Positions 26,683-38,910 of a stretch of 64,000 bases of DNA are shown piece after piece. The stretch lies in assembly GCA_037074615.1 (NCBI GenBank), contig CM073546.1, forward strand, positions 8,487,501 to 8,551,500. Direction: 5' to 3'. Every line of letters starts with the position of its first letter. Positions within the stretch are counted from its first letter, which is position 1. The position numbers were made by a program, and so were the translations under genes. This stretch comes from Leucaena leucocephala (lineage: Eukaryota; Streptophyta; Magnoliopsida; Fabales; Fabaceae). The notes under the pieces are model-generated. The model worked only from the letters and a program-made list of their open reading frames with translations. It had not been told where the DNA came from and made no database searches.

Positions 26683-28446
26683 TGAAAGGAATTGGAAGAC
26701 GCGCAGCGGAAATTAATTTAAAAATTTTTCCATTCCTTGCCAGGATCTACCGTATGTGTTTAAGTCAAGTGGGAAGAAGCATTACCCTTAGTGTGCCTCA
26801 GCGACTTCCACAGCTTTTGGTCACGACGTTCACAACTTCTTTCCGCGGCTCGTGCTCCCTGCCCGATCGCAAGAAGTCGACGACTCAGGTCGCCTTCCTC
26901 TACTGGTATCCACACGAACAGCGTTCCAACCACGAACGGCGTGCTAGCCTCTCTTGTCCCTCCAGGGCTTTCTCAAGAGTTCGTCCTCTCCGTCTCTATT
27001 TCGACAGTTTCTTATCTACAAACCCTTTGCTCAGTCCCCTTCGGCCTTTCCGTGTTCTATGTATATCTCTATGCAAAACGTAGATCCTAATATAAGATAT
27101 ATAGGATGCTCTGTGTTTTCTTCTACCGAATTGGATTTTAGGAGTTAATCTTATATTAATTCCGAAATTAATGCAATATCATATATTGTATAATTTGATA
27201 AGAAACTAATTAAATAAATAATATTAAATCCGCCCCACAGATTTAATTCACCTATTTATTTAACTTAAAATAAAGCTAAGACTGAACTGTATTTGATTTA
27301 TTCTCATAAATCAAATTTGAGATATCATATCAATTTGAATTTCACATTCAAATGTGATAGAGATTTAATTTATCCTGATAAATTAAATCTCATAAATATC
27401 TCTTATATGAGATATCCTATCAATTTGAATTTCAAACTCAAACGTGATAGAGATTTAATTTATCCTTATAAATTAAATCTCATATATCTCTCATATATAA
27501 TATATATATATATACGAATATAAATATAAATAAATATATATACCTCTATCCTGGATCATTCATTGAATATGGACATGTCTTAGATTCAATGAATCTGGAC
27601 ATCATAGCCCGTGTTGGGCTATTGTGTGCGACCCTGTAGGCCCATATGAAGTTGGCAGTTGGCCATTTGTTATACTATACCACAAGTCACAAGCGGTCTC
27701 TAGCAAGACATAACGACTACCCAAATCATATGAGGATCGTTAAACGGTGTAACCTTTTATACAACCATATGATGTCCCTTCTGTCACGCGATATTTTGGT
27801 CATGGTTGAGGCATGGATAATGTCATCCTCCTATTCCTGACCGTTACTTTCTCGATCCCTGAGTAGTCTGACTATAGAAATAGAACTACCTTTCCATTAC
27901 AGTATGGCCATACATTTCTCAGACTCACTCATCGAGGGGCCCAGTAATATCTCTCTACGAATGTGAGGGACAAATTCCATCTTGACCATTCACATTCCTC
28001 CGCATGAAAAACCACTAAGCCCGAACATAGTCTTTATGATCACTCGGTCAAAAGTGACTTTTGACTAGGTCAAAGCTGAGCGTTTGTCATGGAGGAATCC
28101 ATGATGATCTCAGGTCAATGGGCATATTGACATGGTTTGTATATGAGAGAAGCTTATGACGTTACCCATGCAGTTCTCTCATAGCGGGTCGGTCCAACAC
28201 CTTGTACTCTTACATGTGCCTATGACTTTGATTTATATCTCTATACATCTTCAAAGTCATACTGGTCTTATTTCATCTGTGCTCCCGCACAGATGACCAG
28301 CCAGGGACATTTAGGATAAGATTAGGAATTATCCAAGGATGGTCATCACAATAAACATGCAAATAATATGATAACACAATTAATAAATTCATAAATCAAT
28401 AGTGTTCATAAGACAATGATCGGCCCCTGGGGCACGATTTCCAACA
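26683..28446 (-). mobile_element. Copia-like LTR, unit 9
   Basis: 1,764 bp with a shortened AT tract, shared with unit 10. Reverts to CTCAGACTC near 27919. Confidence 0.8.
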
Positions 28447-29875
28447 TAAGGATGAGAAAAGAAGTATTTCTGAGTGTTTGCAAATAATCAAAGTTCCCTC
28501 TAGGTACTCATTAAATCTTAATAAGATTGTGTCGATGAAAGATTTGAATTTAGTAGGCCTTGCCTCATGATTGTCATGTCTTGATGCAACAATTACTACC
28601 AGATGCTATTCGAGGCATACTTCAAGATGATTTGAGACACATTATAACCCGACTTTGCTTCTTCTTCAATGCTATCTATGGAAAAGTCTTTAAGACTGAA
28701 AAGTTGGATTAAATAGAGCACGAGGGTTATGTTATTTTGTTCCAACTTGAAAAAATATTTCTTCTTACTTTTTTTAACATCATGGTGCACCTCATTGTTT
28801 ATCTAGTGCGAGATGAAGCTGTGTAGGCCTGTATACTTATGATGGATGTACTAAATTGAAAGATGCATGAAAATCCTGAAAGGGAATCCAAATTGGCCAA
28901 AGAAGCTATGGATTTTTGTCAAAACTACCTATCTAATGTAAGACAAACTGGTCTCCTTAAACCCTGTGCCAAAGATAGGGGTCAATGTGAAATGACGATA
29001 AAGAGTATTGATCTTAATGAATTATATCAAATACACTTAAACATCTTGAATAACATTGATGAAGTTCAAGACTATATGGTTGTTCATACATAGCTTGTTA
29101 GGAAAGGAAATAATAAATGATAGTGCAAAGTTGATTAGATAACACCACAAATCTTTTGCACATTGGTTCAAACAGAATGTTAAAAGTAAGGATGATGTTT
29201 CTGATATAGTTAGATAGTTGGCATATGGTCCTAAATTTGATGTGATAAGTTGGAATTCATTTCATATCATTGGGTATTCCTTTTATAGGTATGATAAAAG
29301 TAGCGTACAAAATAGCGGTGTTATGTTAATAGCTAAAGCTATGCACTGTTCTAGTTCAAAAGACAACAATCGTAATTAGCAGTCATCCCTTATTATGGAG
29401 TTGTTGAAGAGAACTGAGAGGTGAACTACTCCAAATTTAAAGTTCCTGTGTTCAAATACAAGTGGGTCAATGTAAACAATGGTGTTATGGCCGATTGGTT
29501 AGGATTTATATTGATTGATTTGAATAGTACAAGTTTTGGGGATGAGCCTTTTATTATGGTAGGCCAAGCAAAGAAAGTGTTCTATATCACTGATCTGGCA
29601 AATAAAATATGGTATGTGGCTCTCCAAGCAAAAAGAGTTCTTGACGATGATGATTCAATTTATGAGACCCCTTCCTTTTTAGTAGGTTTACAAAATTAAA
29701 TGGAGATTGAGTGGATTATGATTGATTTGTACGTGAGTGTTTTATTGATGTAATGTCAAAATAGAGGACAATATATAGGTTGAACGAATATAACTTTCTC
29801 TGATGTTAACTCTACCTCGTTGCTATAAGTTTTGTTAAATTGTTGTACATATATGTTGTAGCTTCAGGGGATGGG
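28447..29875 (+). pseudogene. Unit 10 CACTA transposase fragment
   Basis: 1,429 bp, back to the isoleucine codon near 29515. Confidence 0.82.
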
Positions 29876-31639
29876 TGAAAGGAATTGGAAGACGCGCAGC
29901 GGAAATTAATTTAAAAATTTTTCCATTCCTTGCCAGGATCTACCGTATGTGTTTAAGTCAAGTGGGAAGAAGCATTACCCTTAGTGTGCCTCAGCGACTT
30001 CCACAGCTTTTGGTCACGACGTTCACAACTTCTTTCCGCGGCTCGTGCTCCCTGCCCGATCGCAAGAAGTCGACGACTCAGGTCGCCTTCCTCTACTGGT
30101 ATCCACACGAACAGCGTTCCAACCACGAACGGCGTGCTAGCCTCTCTTGTCCCTCCAGGGCTTTCTCAAGAGTTCGTCCTCTCCGTCTCTATTTCGACAG
30201 TTTCTTATCTACAAACCCTTTGCTCAGTCCCCTTCGGCCTTTCCGTGTTCTATGTATATCTCTATGCAAAACGTAGATCCTAATATAAGATATATAGGAT
30301 GCTCTGTGTTTTCTTCTACCGAATTGGATTTTAGGAGTTAATCTTATATTAATTCCGAAATTAATGCAATATCATATATTGTATAATTTGATAAGAAACT
30401 AATTAAATAAATAATATTAAATCCGTCCCACAGATTTAATTCACCTATTTATTTAACTTAAAATAAAGCTAAGACTGAACTGTATTTGATTTATTCTCAT
30501 AAATCAAATTTGAGATATCATATCAATTTGAATTTCACATTCAAATGTGATAGAGATTTAATTTATCCTGATAAATTAAATCTCATAAATATCTCTTATA
30601 TGAGATATCCTATCAATTTGAATTTCAAACTCAAACGTGATAGAGATTTAATTTATCCTTATAAATTAAATCTCATATATCTCTCATATATAATATATAT
30701 ATATATACGAATATAAATATAAATAAATATATATACCTCTATCCTGGATCATTCATTGAATATGGACATGTCTTAGATTCAATGAATCTGGACATCATAG
30801 CCCGTGTTGGGCTATTGTGTGCGACCCTGTAGGCCCATATGAAGTTGGCAGTTGGCCATTTGTTATACTATACCACAAGTCACAAGCGGTCTCTAGCAAG
30901 ACATAACGACTACCCAAATCATATGAGGATCGTTAAACGGTGTAACCTTTTATACAACCATATGATGTCCCTTCTGTCACGCGATATTTTGGTCATGGTT
31001 GAGGCATGGATAATGTCATCCTCCTATTCCTGACCGTTACTTTCTCGATCCCTGAGTAGTCTGACTATAGAAATAGAACTACCTTTCCATTACAGTATGG
31101 CCATACATTTCTCAGACTCACTCATCGAGGGGCCCAGTAATATCTCTCTACGAATGTGAGGGACAAATTCCATCTTGACCATTCACATTCCTCCGCATGA
31201 AAAACCACTAAGCCCGAACATAGTCTTTATGATCACTCGGTCAAAAGTGACTTTTGACTAGGTCAAAGCTGAGCGTTTGTCATGGAGGAATCCATGATGA
31301 TCTCAGGTCAATGGGCATATTGACATGGTTTGTATATGAGAGAAGCTTATGACGTTACCCATGCAGTTCTCTCATAGCGGGTCAGTCCAACACCTTGTAC
31401 TCTTACATGTGCCTATGACTTTGATTTATATCTCTATACATCTTCAAAGTCATACTGGTCTTATTTCATCTGTGCTCCCGCACAGATGACCAGCCAGGGA
31501 CATTTAGGATAAGATTAGGAATTATCCAAGGATGGTCATCACAATAAACATGCAAATAATATGATAACACAATTAATAAATTCATAAATCAATAGTGTTC
31601 ATAAGACAATGATTGGCCCCTGGGGCACGATTTCCAACA
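29876..31639 (-). mobile_element. Copia-like LTR, unit 10 (last)
   Basis: 1,764 bp. Private changes at about 30426 (CCGTCCCAC) and 31384 (GGGTCAGTC). GATTGG near 31612, as in unit 1. Confidence 0.8.
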
Positions 31640-31670
31640 TAAGGATGAGAAAAGAAGTATTTCTGAGTGT
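31640..31670 (+). pseudogene. Stub of an eleventh CACTA fragment; array breakpoint
   Basis: 31 bp identical to the start of every fragment, ending in TTCTGAGTGT. In full units this continues TTGCAAATAATC without interrupting the old DUF4218 frame, so 31670 is a break inside a unit, not a natural unit border. Confidence 0.85.
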
Positions 31671-32138
31671 AGAGTATTACTCTTTATGAATTATATTTTA
31701 AAACAAAAACTGATTGATGACATTTTTGTAAATAACACTGCTAGAAAATAGGTTTTCTAAACTGGTTGAAAATAGGCTCTTACACCGGACCAGCTCGTGT
31801 AGAAAATTTGATATTCTACACTAGTTGTACACAACTGGTGTAGAAAATTAACTTTTTTAAACCGATTATTTCATACAACCGGTTTAAAAAGTAATATAAA
31901 AATAAAAAAATCCAGAATAAAAAACTCTGTATTTAAATCAAATAAGCTTCCAAACAGTTTCTCTATTAAAGCACCAAAATTCTTTCCTTCTTCGTCATAA
32001 ATCTGAAGGAAGAGGAGAATGATGAAGAAAAATAGGTACCTGTAAAACACAAGTAGAGAACAAAAAAGAGAAAGAAAGAAAAAAGACAGAGAACCCTAAA
32101 ATGCAAGAAACGAAAACTCATATATATAAACAGAAATG

Positions 32139-32550
32139 AAAACCCATAAACACTATCACCTAATTGAAGATATCACAAAAATATCGTCACAATTCTTTCA
32201 GGTTACCTGCTCAAATGCAAACAGAAATATATTTAAATAGAACTAATAAATGAAATGAAAATCCAAATATATACACAGACACAAAAACCTATAAACATCG
32301 TCACTTAATTGAAGACATCGTAGAAACGTTATCACAATTCCTCTAACTTACCTAGTCAAAAGTGAATAGAAATATATTTAAACAAAACCCAAAAAGAAAG
32401 AGACAAAAAATAGACACCCACCATCACAGATCTAGGTCTACTTCTTTTGTGAGATTTAAAGGTTAGAACGACAGACTTCAATAATAGAGAACGACGAGCA
32501 CAGGTATGGATCATCGCATATCTAGGTCTTCTTCTTTAGTGAGTTTTAAA
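32139..32550. repeat. Two short direct duplications inside the small CACTA element
   Basis: A block of about 105 bp starting at AAAACCCATAAACA (about 32139) recurs imperfectly 145 bp later. A second pair, TCTAGGTCTACTTCTTTTG at 32431 and TCTAGGTCTTCTTCTTTAG at 32521, has a 90-bp period. Confidence 0.7.
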
Positions 32551-32689
32551 CATTTTGTTACGAAGGTGGAGCTTCCTATAACCATGAGTTCTCCCTTGTT
32601 TGGTTTTCTCTATTGACGATGATGTAATTTATGAAGATAAGGAAGCGTAAAAAGTTAAGGTATTTTGTCAGATTTTTAATAGCAAGAAC

Positions 32690-33050
32690 ATTCTACACCG
32701 GATGTCATTACATCAGGTGTAGAATATTTATTCAAGGATATTCTACACCGGATACCATTCCATTAGGTGTAGAATATTTTATCTTTTATACCTGTCACAT
32801 ATACATCAGGTGCAGAATATATACACAAAGATATTCTACACCGGATGCCATTTCGTTAAGTGCAGAATATTTTACCTTTATTTATAAAAATGTCAATGCT
32901 CATTTCTTTTACATTGGTCATGTGTATATCAGGTGTAAATATTTTACTCTTATTTACAAAAATGCCACCGCTCAATTCTTTTAAACTTTTCATGTTTACA
33001 TTAGGTGTAAATATTTTACCATTATTTACAAAAATGCCACTGGTTATTTC
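32690..33050. repeat. CACTA subterminal repeats forming hairpins
   Basis: TTCTACACCGGAT starts at 32691, 32741 and about 32834, each followed within 40 bp by its inverted partner (AGGTGTAGAAT or AGTGCAGAAT), giving stem-loops. Degenerate copies (AGGTGTAAATATTTTAC, TTATTTACAAAAATGCCAC) continue to 33050. In CACTA elements such subterminal repeats bind the TnpA-like protein. Confidence 0.75.
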
Positions 33051-33119
33051 TTTTAAATTGTTTTCACGAGAACTGATTTAAAAATAGGGCTTTAAAAAGT
33101 CTATTTTGTACTAGTGTAA

Positions 33120-33854
33120 GTTTAAAACTTTCTACACCAGTTGTATATAAGGCTCAGTTTATAATTATCATATCTACACTAGATGCCCATGTCATCCGTG
33201 TAGATTTTTTTTTCTAAAATACATTTTAAATTCAAACCATGAATGTGGCATTCTTGAAATTAAGTTGAAAGCTTTCTAAACCAGTTGTGGTGTAGGTCCA
33301 TTTTAGAACTATCATTTCTACACCAGATGTCCATTTTGTCTAGTGTAAATTGACTTCTAAAAATACATTTTTAAAGCCCACTTCACGTGTCTTTCATATC
33401 TGACTGGTTCTTTTACTTCTCTCTCAAATCAAAATCCTTGATTATGTTCTTTGATCTCTTATGTGCAGTGATTTTCGTCAGTCTTCCTTCTCACTTCGCT
33501 CATTACTCCACTTGTTGTGCTCCATGGAATTCGTAGGGCTTCACCATGCTTAGCCATTCTTCTCTGTTCTCGTGTTCATTGTGCTTTGTTGTGCTCATGG
33601 TTTGACATGCTCATTTTTGTAAGTATTCTTGGGACTTTTATTCTTGGGTATGTGATTCGCTATGTATGTGTTTATTTAATCTAGGTTTTCTAGTTTCCTA
33701 TGATAAATGCGTGCACTTCTTCTTTATTCCATGGATAAATGCTAAATGAATAGGGTTAAATCTATTTATTATGTTTGATTTTCTTATTGCCTACATAGAA
33801 ATATAAGGGATAGTGTTAATCATCATAATGCTAGCAATGCTTTAAGCCACTCTA
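33120..33854 (+). other. CACTA subterminal region and presumed 5' leader of the Ptta-type gene
   Basis: 33120-33360 has further TCTACACCAG/TCTACACTAG repeats. 33361-33854 is T-rich and without usable frames. It could be the leader and first introns of the gene that follows; no start or splice site can be fixed. Confidence 0.5.
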
Positions 33855-34924
33855 CACAAAGGAGGGGTAGAAGTGCAATGCAATTGAAAGATATTGTGAA
33901 AGATATGAAGGAAGGAAAAATGCTACCGATTGAGTTTGATAAATATTGAAACCCAATTGGTAAATAGAGGACCAAGTACATAAGTTATATCAGCCTCCTA
34001 GCATGTAACCAGCCTAACATCACCATAGAGACTTGGGATGTTGTTGATGTCGTGTGAAGAATCAAATTTTGGACACTATCTGGGTATATAAACTAACTAT
34101 TTTATATTGTATGGAGAGAAAAACCAAAAAATATAATTGTTTGTTGCTAACTCTACTTTCAATGGCAATTATTACAGCTCACTTATGATGTTCCCAAAAA
34201 TGAAGTCTTGAAGAATAAGATGTTGTTTTATTAGGCTGAGCGTTAGAGGGCATTCAGACATAACTAGCTCATTATTATGTGTATGGTTTGGACAAAGATA
34301 GTCAGCCTCATCATTCTCCATACATCAAGTATCAATTCATTGACGAAACTACTTCGGAAAATTTGTTAGGCTTTAGACTACGTCAGTAGCTATTGTGAGT
34401 TGATACATCTTAGAGTTCATTCCCATTATTAATTATCATATGTATTGATTTTAACTACTTCAATTCTTGTAAGATGAAAGGCAAAAGCGATTGAACACAC
34501 TTTTAAGAATGATTTATCCCATACAATGTCTCGAAGAGGTTACGCGAAGGTTGAAAAAGCTTGATGGCAGCCAAGAGGAAGATGTTAGAAGAAAACATAG
34601 AGTCAGATCTTTCTATTATTCTTTCTCCCTATCTCCAGTACGTCACAAAGATAAATGGCTGTACACTCATCAAACAAGTAGCGTATCATATACAAGTGAT
34701 CACATTCGCATTATTTTGTTTTAGTAGACTAATTATATTATTACTTATGTTTGTTCTTTATATGATATAGACCAATCTTAAACAATAAGAGGCTAGGGAT
34801 CCTTGAAGTCAGAGGGCATGAATGACATCTTGACTGTTACTACTGGTAAATAAGAGCATGGGGATGTGTCAAGGGAGTTGTAGGAGGTATGGTTATAAGA
34901 GATTACTTTGGAGCATGCCCACGA
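33855..34924 (+). pseudogene. Ptta/transposase_24-type CACTA gene remains, 5' portion
   Basis: Exon-like pieces in order. 33855-34085 reads RRGRSAMQLKDIVKDMKEGK then LPIEFDKY and, after a stop, NPIGK and TKYISYISLLA. 34178-34388 reads LTYDVPKNEVLKNKMLFY and HYYVYGLDKDSQPHHSPY, then KYQFIDETT. 34472-34600 reads DLSHTMSRRGYAKVEKA. 34800-34924 reads DILTVTTGK, EHGG and VVGGMVIRDYFGACPR. This order is typical of the second CACTA gene of plants, a TnpA-like DNA-binding protein acting on subterminal repeats. Many in-frame stops make it dead. The coding run is interrupted after 34924 by a retrotransposon and resumes at 51069. Confidence 0.75.
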
Positions 34925-37014
34925 TGTCATACCTCAATTTTCTAATCTTCATCTTCTCCAAAATAGTATCCTATTATGTTCAAAAATAGTAGGGGTGAGA
35001 TTTCTGGGGAAATCTCAATAGCAAATAGTACCATAAACAATGTATGCAAGTATATGCTTAGTGTTAAACATGATTGCTTTACTGTGATTATGCTTGCATA
35101 ATGACATATGCATGCTTCCATGATTCTTATAACATATGGCCATAGCATAAAAAGAAATGGAGCTTCTCAATCATACATGCTTCACATAACCAATACAAGC
35201 CAACAACATATTAACAACACTCAAGCAACAAGCATACAAGTTTAGGTAAAAGTTTAATACCTACTGGGTAGCTTTCCCTTAGTTCTTAGCATTTGCTCTG
35301 TGGTTCCTTCTTTACATAGTTCAGAGTACATTCATAGCATAATAATGTTTTCATTATTACCCTATATAGGATAGCTCTACTTAAGTTTAATTTGAGGTAA
35401 TACCCTTAATATGATAATTCCTTACTTTTCTTTCTATCCATGACTAACCTTATTAAGAAAGAGACATTTCTCTATTCTAACTATTAAATTCATAAGAGTA
35501 ATCCTCTAAGTTATTAGAATAGTGACTAGGATAAATTAGTTACTTTTTTCCTAAGCTTGTCGGGTCCTTAAGATCCTTGGATTGCTCATAGCTCAGTTAG
35601 ACCTCCTCCTTTTCCCTTCATTTCTTCTTCTTTCTTTCTCTCTTTTTTCTCTCTTTCTCTCTCTTCTTCCTTGCTTGTCTTTGGATGGAATGGAATGGAG
35701 GGGCTGGGGGTATTAATAGGGTAGGCTTAGTGGCTAAATACCATTTTACCCTATAAGGTCATAATATTTACAAAGCTTATAGAATTCGCCAGGTGTCATA
35801 TGACATCATCATCCTAAATGACATCGTCAATATGATATCACCAAGGGGAAGCCTTGCATGCTAGGTGGTGCTATAGTGGGGCCCATGGGGACACCTAACA
35901 ACTGACTTAGCACTTTTAGAGAATCCCCAAATCTTATCTCATAATGGATGGCTAAGATTATGCCATGTGTCCTTAGTTTTTTCTTAAGTTTTCTCCTTCC
36001 CATAGATTAGTTCTATGTGGCATCTTGGTTGGTCTCATGAGGACACCATTCACACCACCTCATGGTTTTTGGATAAGTCTAAAGCTTTATCTTATCAATT
36101 CCCCAATTATAACTTCAACCAGGTAATTATACTTTACTAAAATTTACTAAAATAATATGTTAATTCCATTTGGACCCACTAACTCTTGGGTAATATTTTT
36201 GGACTTCTTGGAATGCTATATAGTTCCTATGACCAAGCTCAAGTACTCTGATGGCTCAATTCCTAATAAGCTTCCCATATAATGATATTAGTTCTAACAT
36301 TTTTATAAATTCACTCTAATATAAAATAATTTTTCTATAAAGTTTCATAATTTTCTAAAACTCAAAAGTCTTGATAAAAATTACATTTCTTTTAAACCCT
36401 TTATCGTTATCATTTTTCATCGTAAATTCCTTAATTAATTCTACAGGATTCATTTTCAAATTTTGTCAATTCCATAAATTATTATATTAATTATAAGAAT
36501 TTAATACAAAATTTTATATGATTATGAGGTCCGAAAGATACTGCAATAATTGTCAAAATTCATAAATTAATATCAATTTATTAGGACCTCAAATTAAAAT
36601 TTTGTGTTGCCTTAAACTGATCAGAATAACTTTCTCTATTTTATGGTAAAATTTGGGATTGAAATACTTCCAGGCAGTTTTTGGTCTTTTCTGCTCAACT
36701 CTCCATAATTATCATTTTGCCCATATACTTTTAAAAATTACACTTTAATCCCTTAACGTTTTCATTATTACACATAATGGCTCATAACTTGTGTCTACTT
36801 CCATTTTGCACCATGAAACTTTTAGACTTTTAATTTTAGTCCTTCTCTTTCTTCAAAATGACCATTATATCCCCAGGGACTTTCACTATTTACAATTTAG
36901 TCATTGAACTTTCATTATTTATAGTTTAGTCTCTAAACATCATTTATATATTTTTTGAACTTCTGCTCAAAGGCTACTTTCTAAGTCTCTGGGCCTAAAA
37001 ATTGGGATATTAAA
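34925..37014 (-). repeat. 3' LTR of the Tekay-like derivative
   Basis: 2,090 bp from TGTCATACCTC to GGGATATTAAA; the last bases correspond to ATTACA in the other LTR. The 36440-37014 part aligns closely with 50500-51063. Contains the conserved palindrome GAGATTTCTGGGGAAATCTC at 34997-35016 and the TTTAGTC-type repeats near its minus-strand 5' end. Short frames here (such as 34942-35148 minus) are not genes. Confidence 0.75.
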
Positions 37015-38910
37015 ATTCTTCCATCTTAAAATAAATTTCGTCATCAAAATTTAATTAGTACCTTAGCCAAATTATCTTGACAATTAGTATAGTGCTCTTA
37101 TCATCCATGAAAACTTTACATCTCCTTTGTACTACTATGTTCTCTTTTTCTGAATCAACTCAATCAAAGTTGCAATCTACTTCTTTCTATTACTCATCTA
37201 TTTTTTGTCATCTAGTTACTTGCTTATGCTTATGGACAATTCACTGGACTTGTGAGTAGTGTCAACTTATTTCATATCTTAGACTTCATAATTTTGATTT
37301 AATTATGGGGTCTCTGTCATTTCTCTTACACTTTGCTAGCCTCTCAGAATAAATAGTGTTCTTTTGCCTTTCTTTCTCTTGATACAAAATCGTAATATGA
37401 ACATTTCCTTTTAGATCCTCTATTTGGAACTAACATAAGGGATTTTATCTTCTTGCTTTTTATAACTATTCTAACTCTTATTGACTTTTCTTATCATTTT
37501 AAATAACTTTATGCATCTATGCCAAACTTTTGTGGCATTCACACTCTTCCTCATCACTTCATAGGGGGTCACCCATCTTTAGACTTCTCTAACCTAAGCA
37601 CACTTCACTATAATGTGTTCTAGGATTAGGGTTAGTTATTTTTCATATAGCTCTAAGCCCTAGCATATTCTTTCTTATATATTTGTGTTCTATCTTTGCT
37701 CTGCCTTAGACCCTCTTCTCTAGGTCTTTCTAGCATTTAATCTCTTAATCCTCATCTAGAGGATCTATTTGCTCATACTTCTTTGTTTTCAAAACGTATG
37801 GGATTTTCTTCTCTGTTCCTCAGGCATATTTCTACAAAACTTTTGAATATCACTACTCAGACTTTAACTTGGACTCCATCTTTATTTAAGGGAAAATTGA
37901 GTTTAGTCTGTATATAATAGAGGCTATCTAAGGAAAACCATTATAAATAATTTTTCTAGATGAGTTAATCAACTTGTGAAGCTTCCCTACCTTAACTTCA
38001 TCCTTGGTAATCATCTTTCTAAAGAAGTAATGCATTGTACTCATATCTGTATGGCGCATTACTTTCCTTATGCTTAGTCTACTGTGACCTCAAGATATAA
38101 CTGCCATCAACCATAAGCCTCTTTAGGATCTAACTACGATCCTGGAGCCATATTAGGATCTAATTATGATCCCCAGAATCCTCAATGATTCTGTTGTAAT
38201 GTATCATTATCTCTAAAAGATCTTAAAACCAACAAACTGAGTTATAAGGTTAACTACTTCCACTTGTTGATAACTCAATCAATAAATTTTTTTAAGAAAT
38301 ACATCTAATAGCCTATATTATTTAGCAAGACTTTACTTATCTTCTCTTTTACTTAGTAGTTCCTTCTCATCTTTCTTACTCTATTGTGGCTTACTATGGG
38401 CTGTTGCCTTGTGCAATCATAGTCTAACCACCTATCACCGTATTATGTTACTATTGCCATATATAATTTCTTATTTCAATCTATGCTATAACTACGAGTA
38501 ATTTGTATCTAAACCGTGCTATATCTGAGAGGAATCTATATTAAATCTAACTCTTATATGAAGAGTGATATGTACTTATTTGAATCTAGCTCTGTCTAAG
38601 AGCCATCTGTTTAGATCTAACTCTTATACGAAGAGTGATCTGAAAGCAATCTTTTTACTGGTGTCTGCTGTTATTTTTGTATATCATTTCTCTTGATAGT
38701 TATAACACTACCACATTCTTGGTACTTGCTGTAACCCTAATATAAGAAATAGCCCTAAGTACTGTATTGACAAGCCTATAGAAATACCTTAATAACCCCA
38801 ATCATATTATAATGATTGTCCCACTTACTGAGATTGTCTATCATCCTAGTACATTCCTATTGCATGTCGTATATTATGGGAGCAATATAACTTTCTCATC
38901 ATATATACTG
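37015..38910 (-). other. Internal region of the Tekay-like derivative, 3' part
   Basis: About 1.9 kb without any frame resembling retroelement proteins. Only the first 40 bp are recognisable, as the decayed end of pol and polypurine tract. The rest is T-rich anonymous DNA. Confidence 0.55.

Larger units (their letters stand above)
1..31670. repeat. Tandem array of a 3.2-kb chimeric unit (CACTA fragment + reverse LTR), ten copies
   Basis: Ten head-to-tail copies of one unit. Taking the LTR right ends as markers (2858, 6059, 9262, 12459, 15656, 18855, 22054, 25253, 28446, 31639), the periods are 3201, 3203, 3197, 3197, 3199, 3199, 3199, 3193 and 3193 bp. Unit 1 is cut by the window edge and a 31-bp start of an eleventh unit ends at 31670, where unrelated sequence begins. 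Copies differ by only a handful of substitutions plus AT-microsatellite length. The unit has two parts, a plus-strand CACTA transposase fragment and a minus-strand copia-like LTR, annotated separately. The array is seen directly; its recombinational origin is inferred. True copy number beyond the left edge is unknown, and assemblies often miscount such arrays. Confidence 0.97.
31736..33116. mobile_element. Small non-autonomous CACTA element with TAA target-site duplications
   Basis: 1,381 bp. The left end is CACTGCTAGAAAATAGG; the right end, read on the minus strand, is CACTAGTACAAAATAGAC. About 19 of 27 terminal bases agree. TAA at 33117-33119 repeats the TAA at 31733-31735, the 3-bp TSD size usual for CACTA. 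It holds subterminal hairpin repeats and no transposase coding; the frames of 117 and 73 codons at 32631-33081 are read through repeats and are unlikely to be genes. Confidence 0.55.

Noticed and set aside
1..31670. Ribosomal DNA or a conserved multigene cluster
   Set aside because: A large regular array invites this, but the unit holds no rRNA or histone-like sequence, only transposon parts.
1..31670. CRISPR array or bacterial tandem operon
   Set aside because: The period is 3.2 kb, there are no short repeats with unique spacers, and all context is plant transposons.
32631..33081. 117- and 73-codon frames in the small CACTA element
   Set aside because: They read through subterminal hairpin repeats and show repeated peptide strings that follow the DNA repeats.
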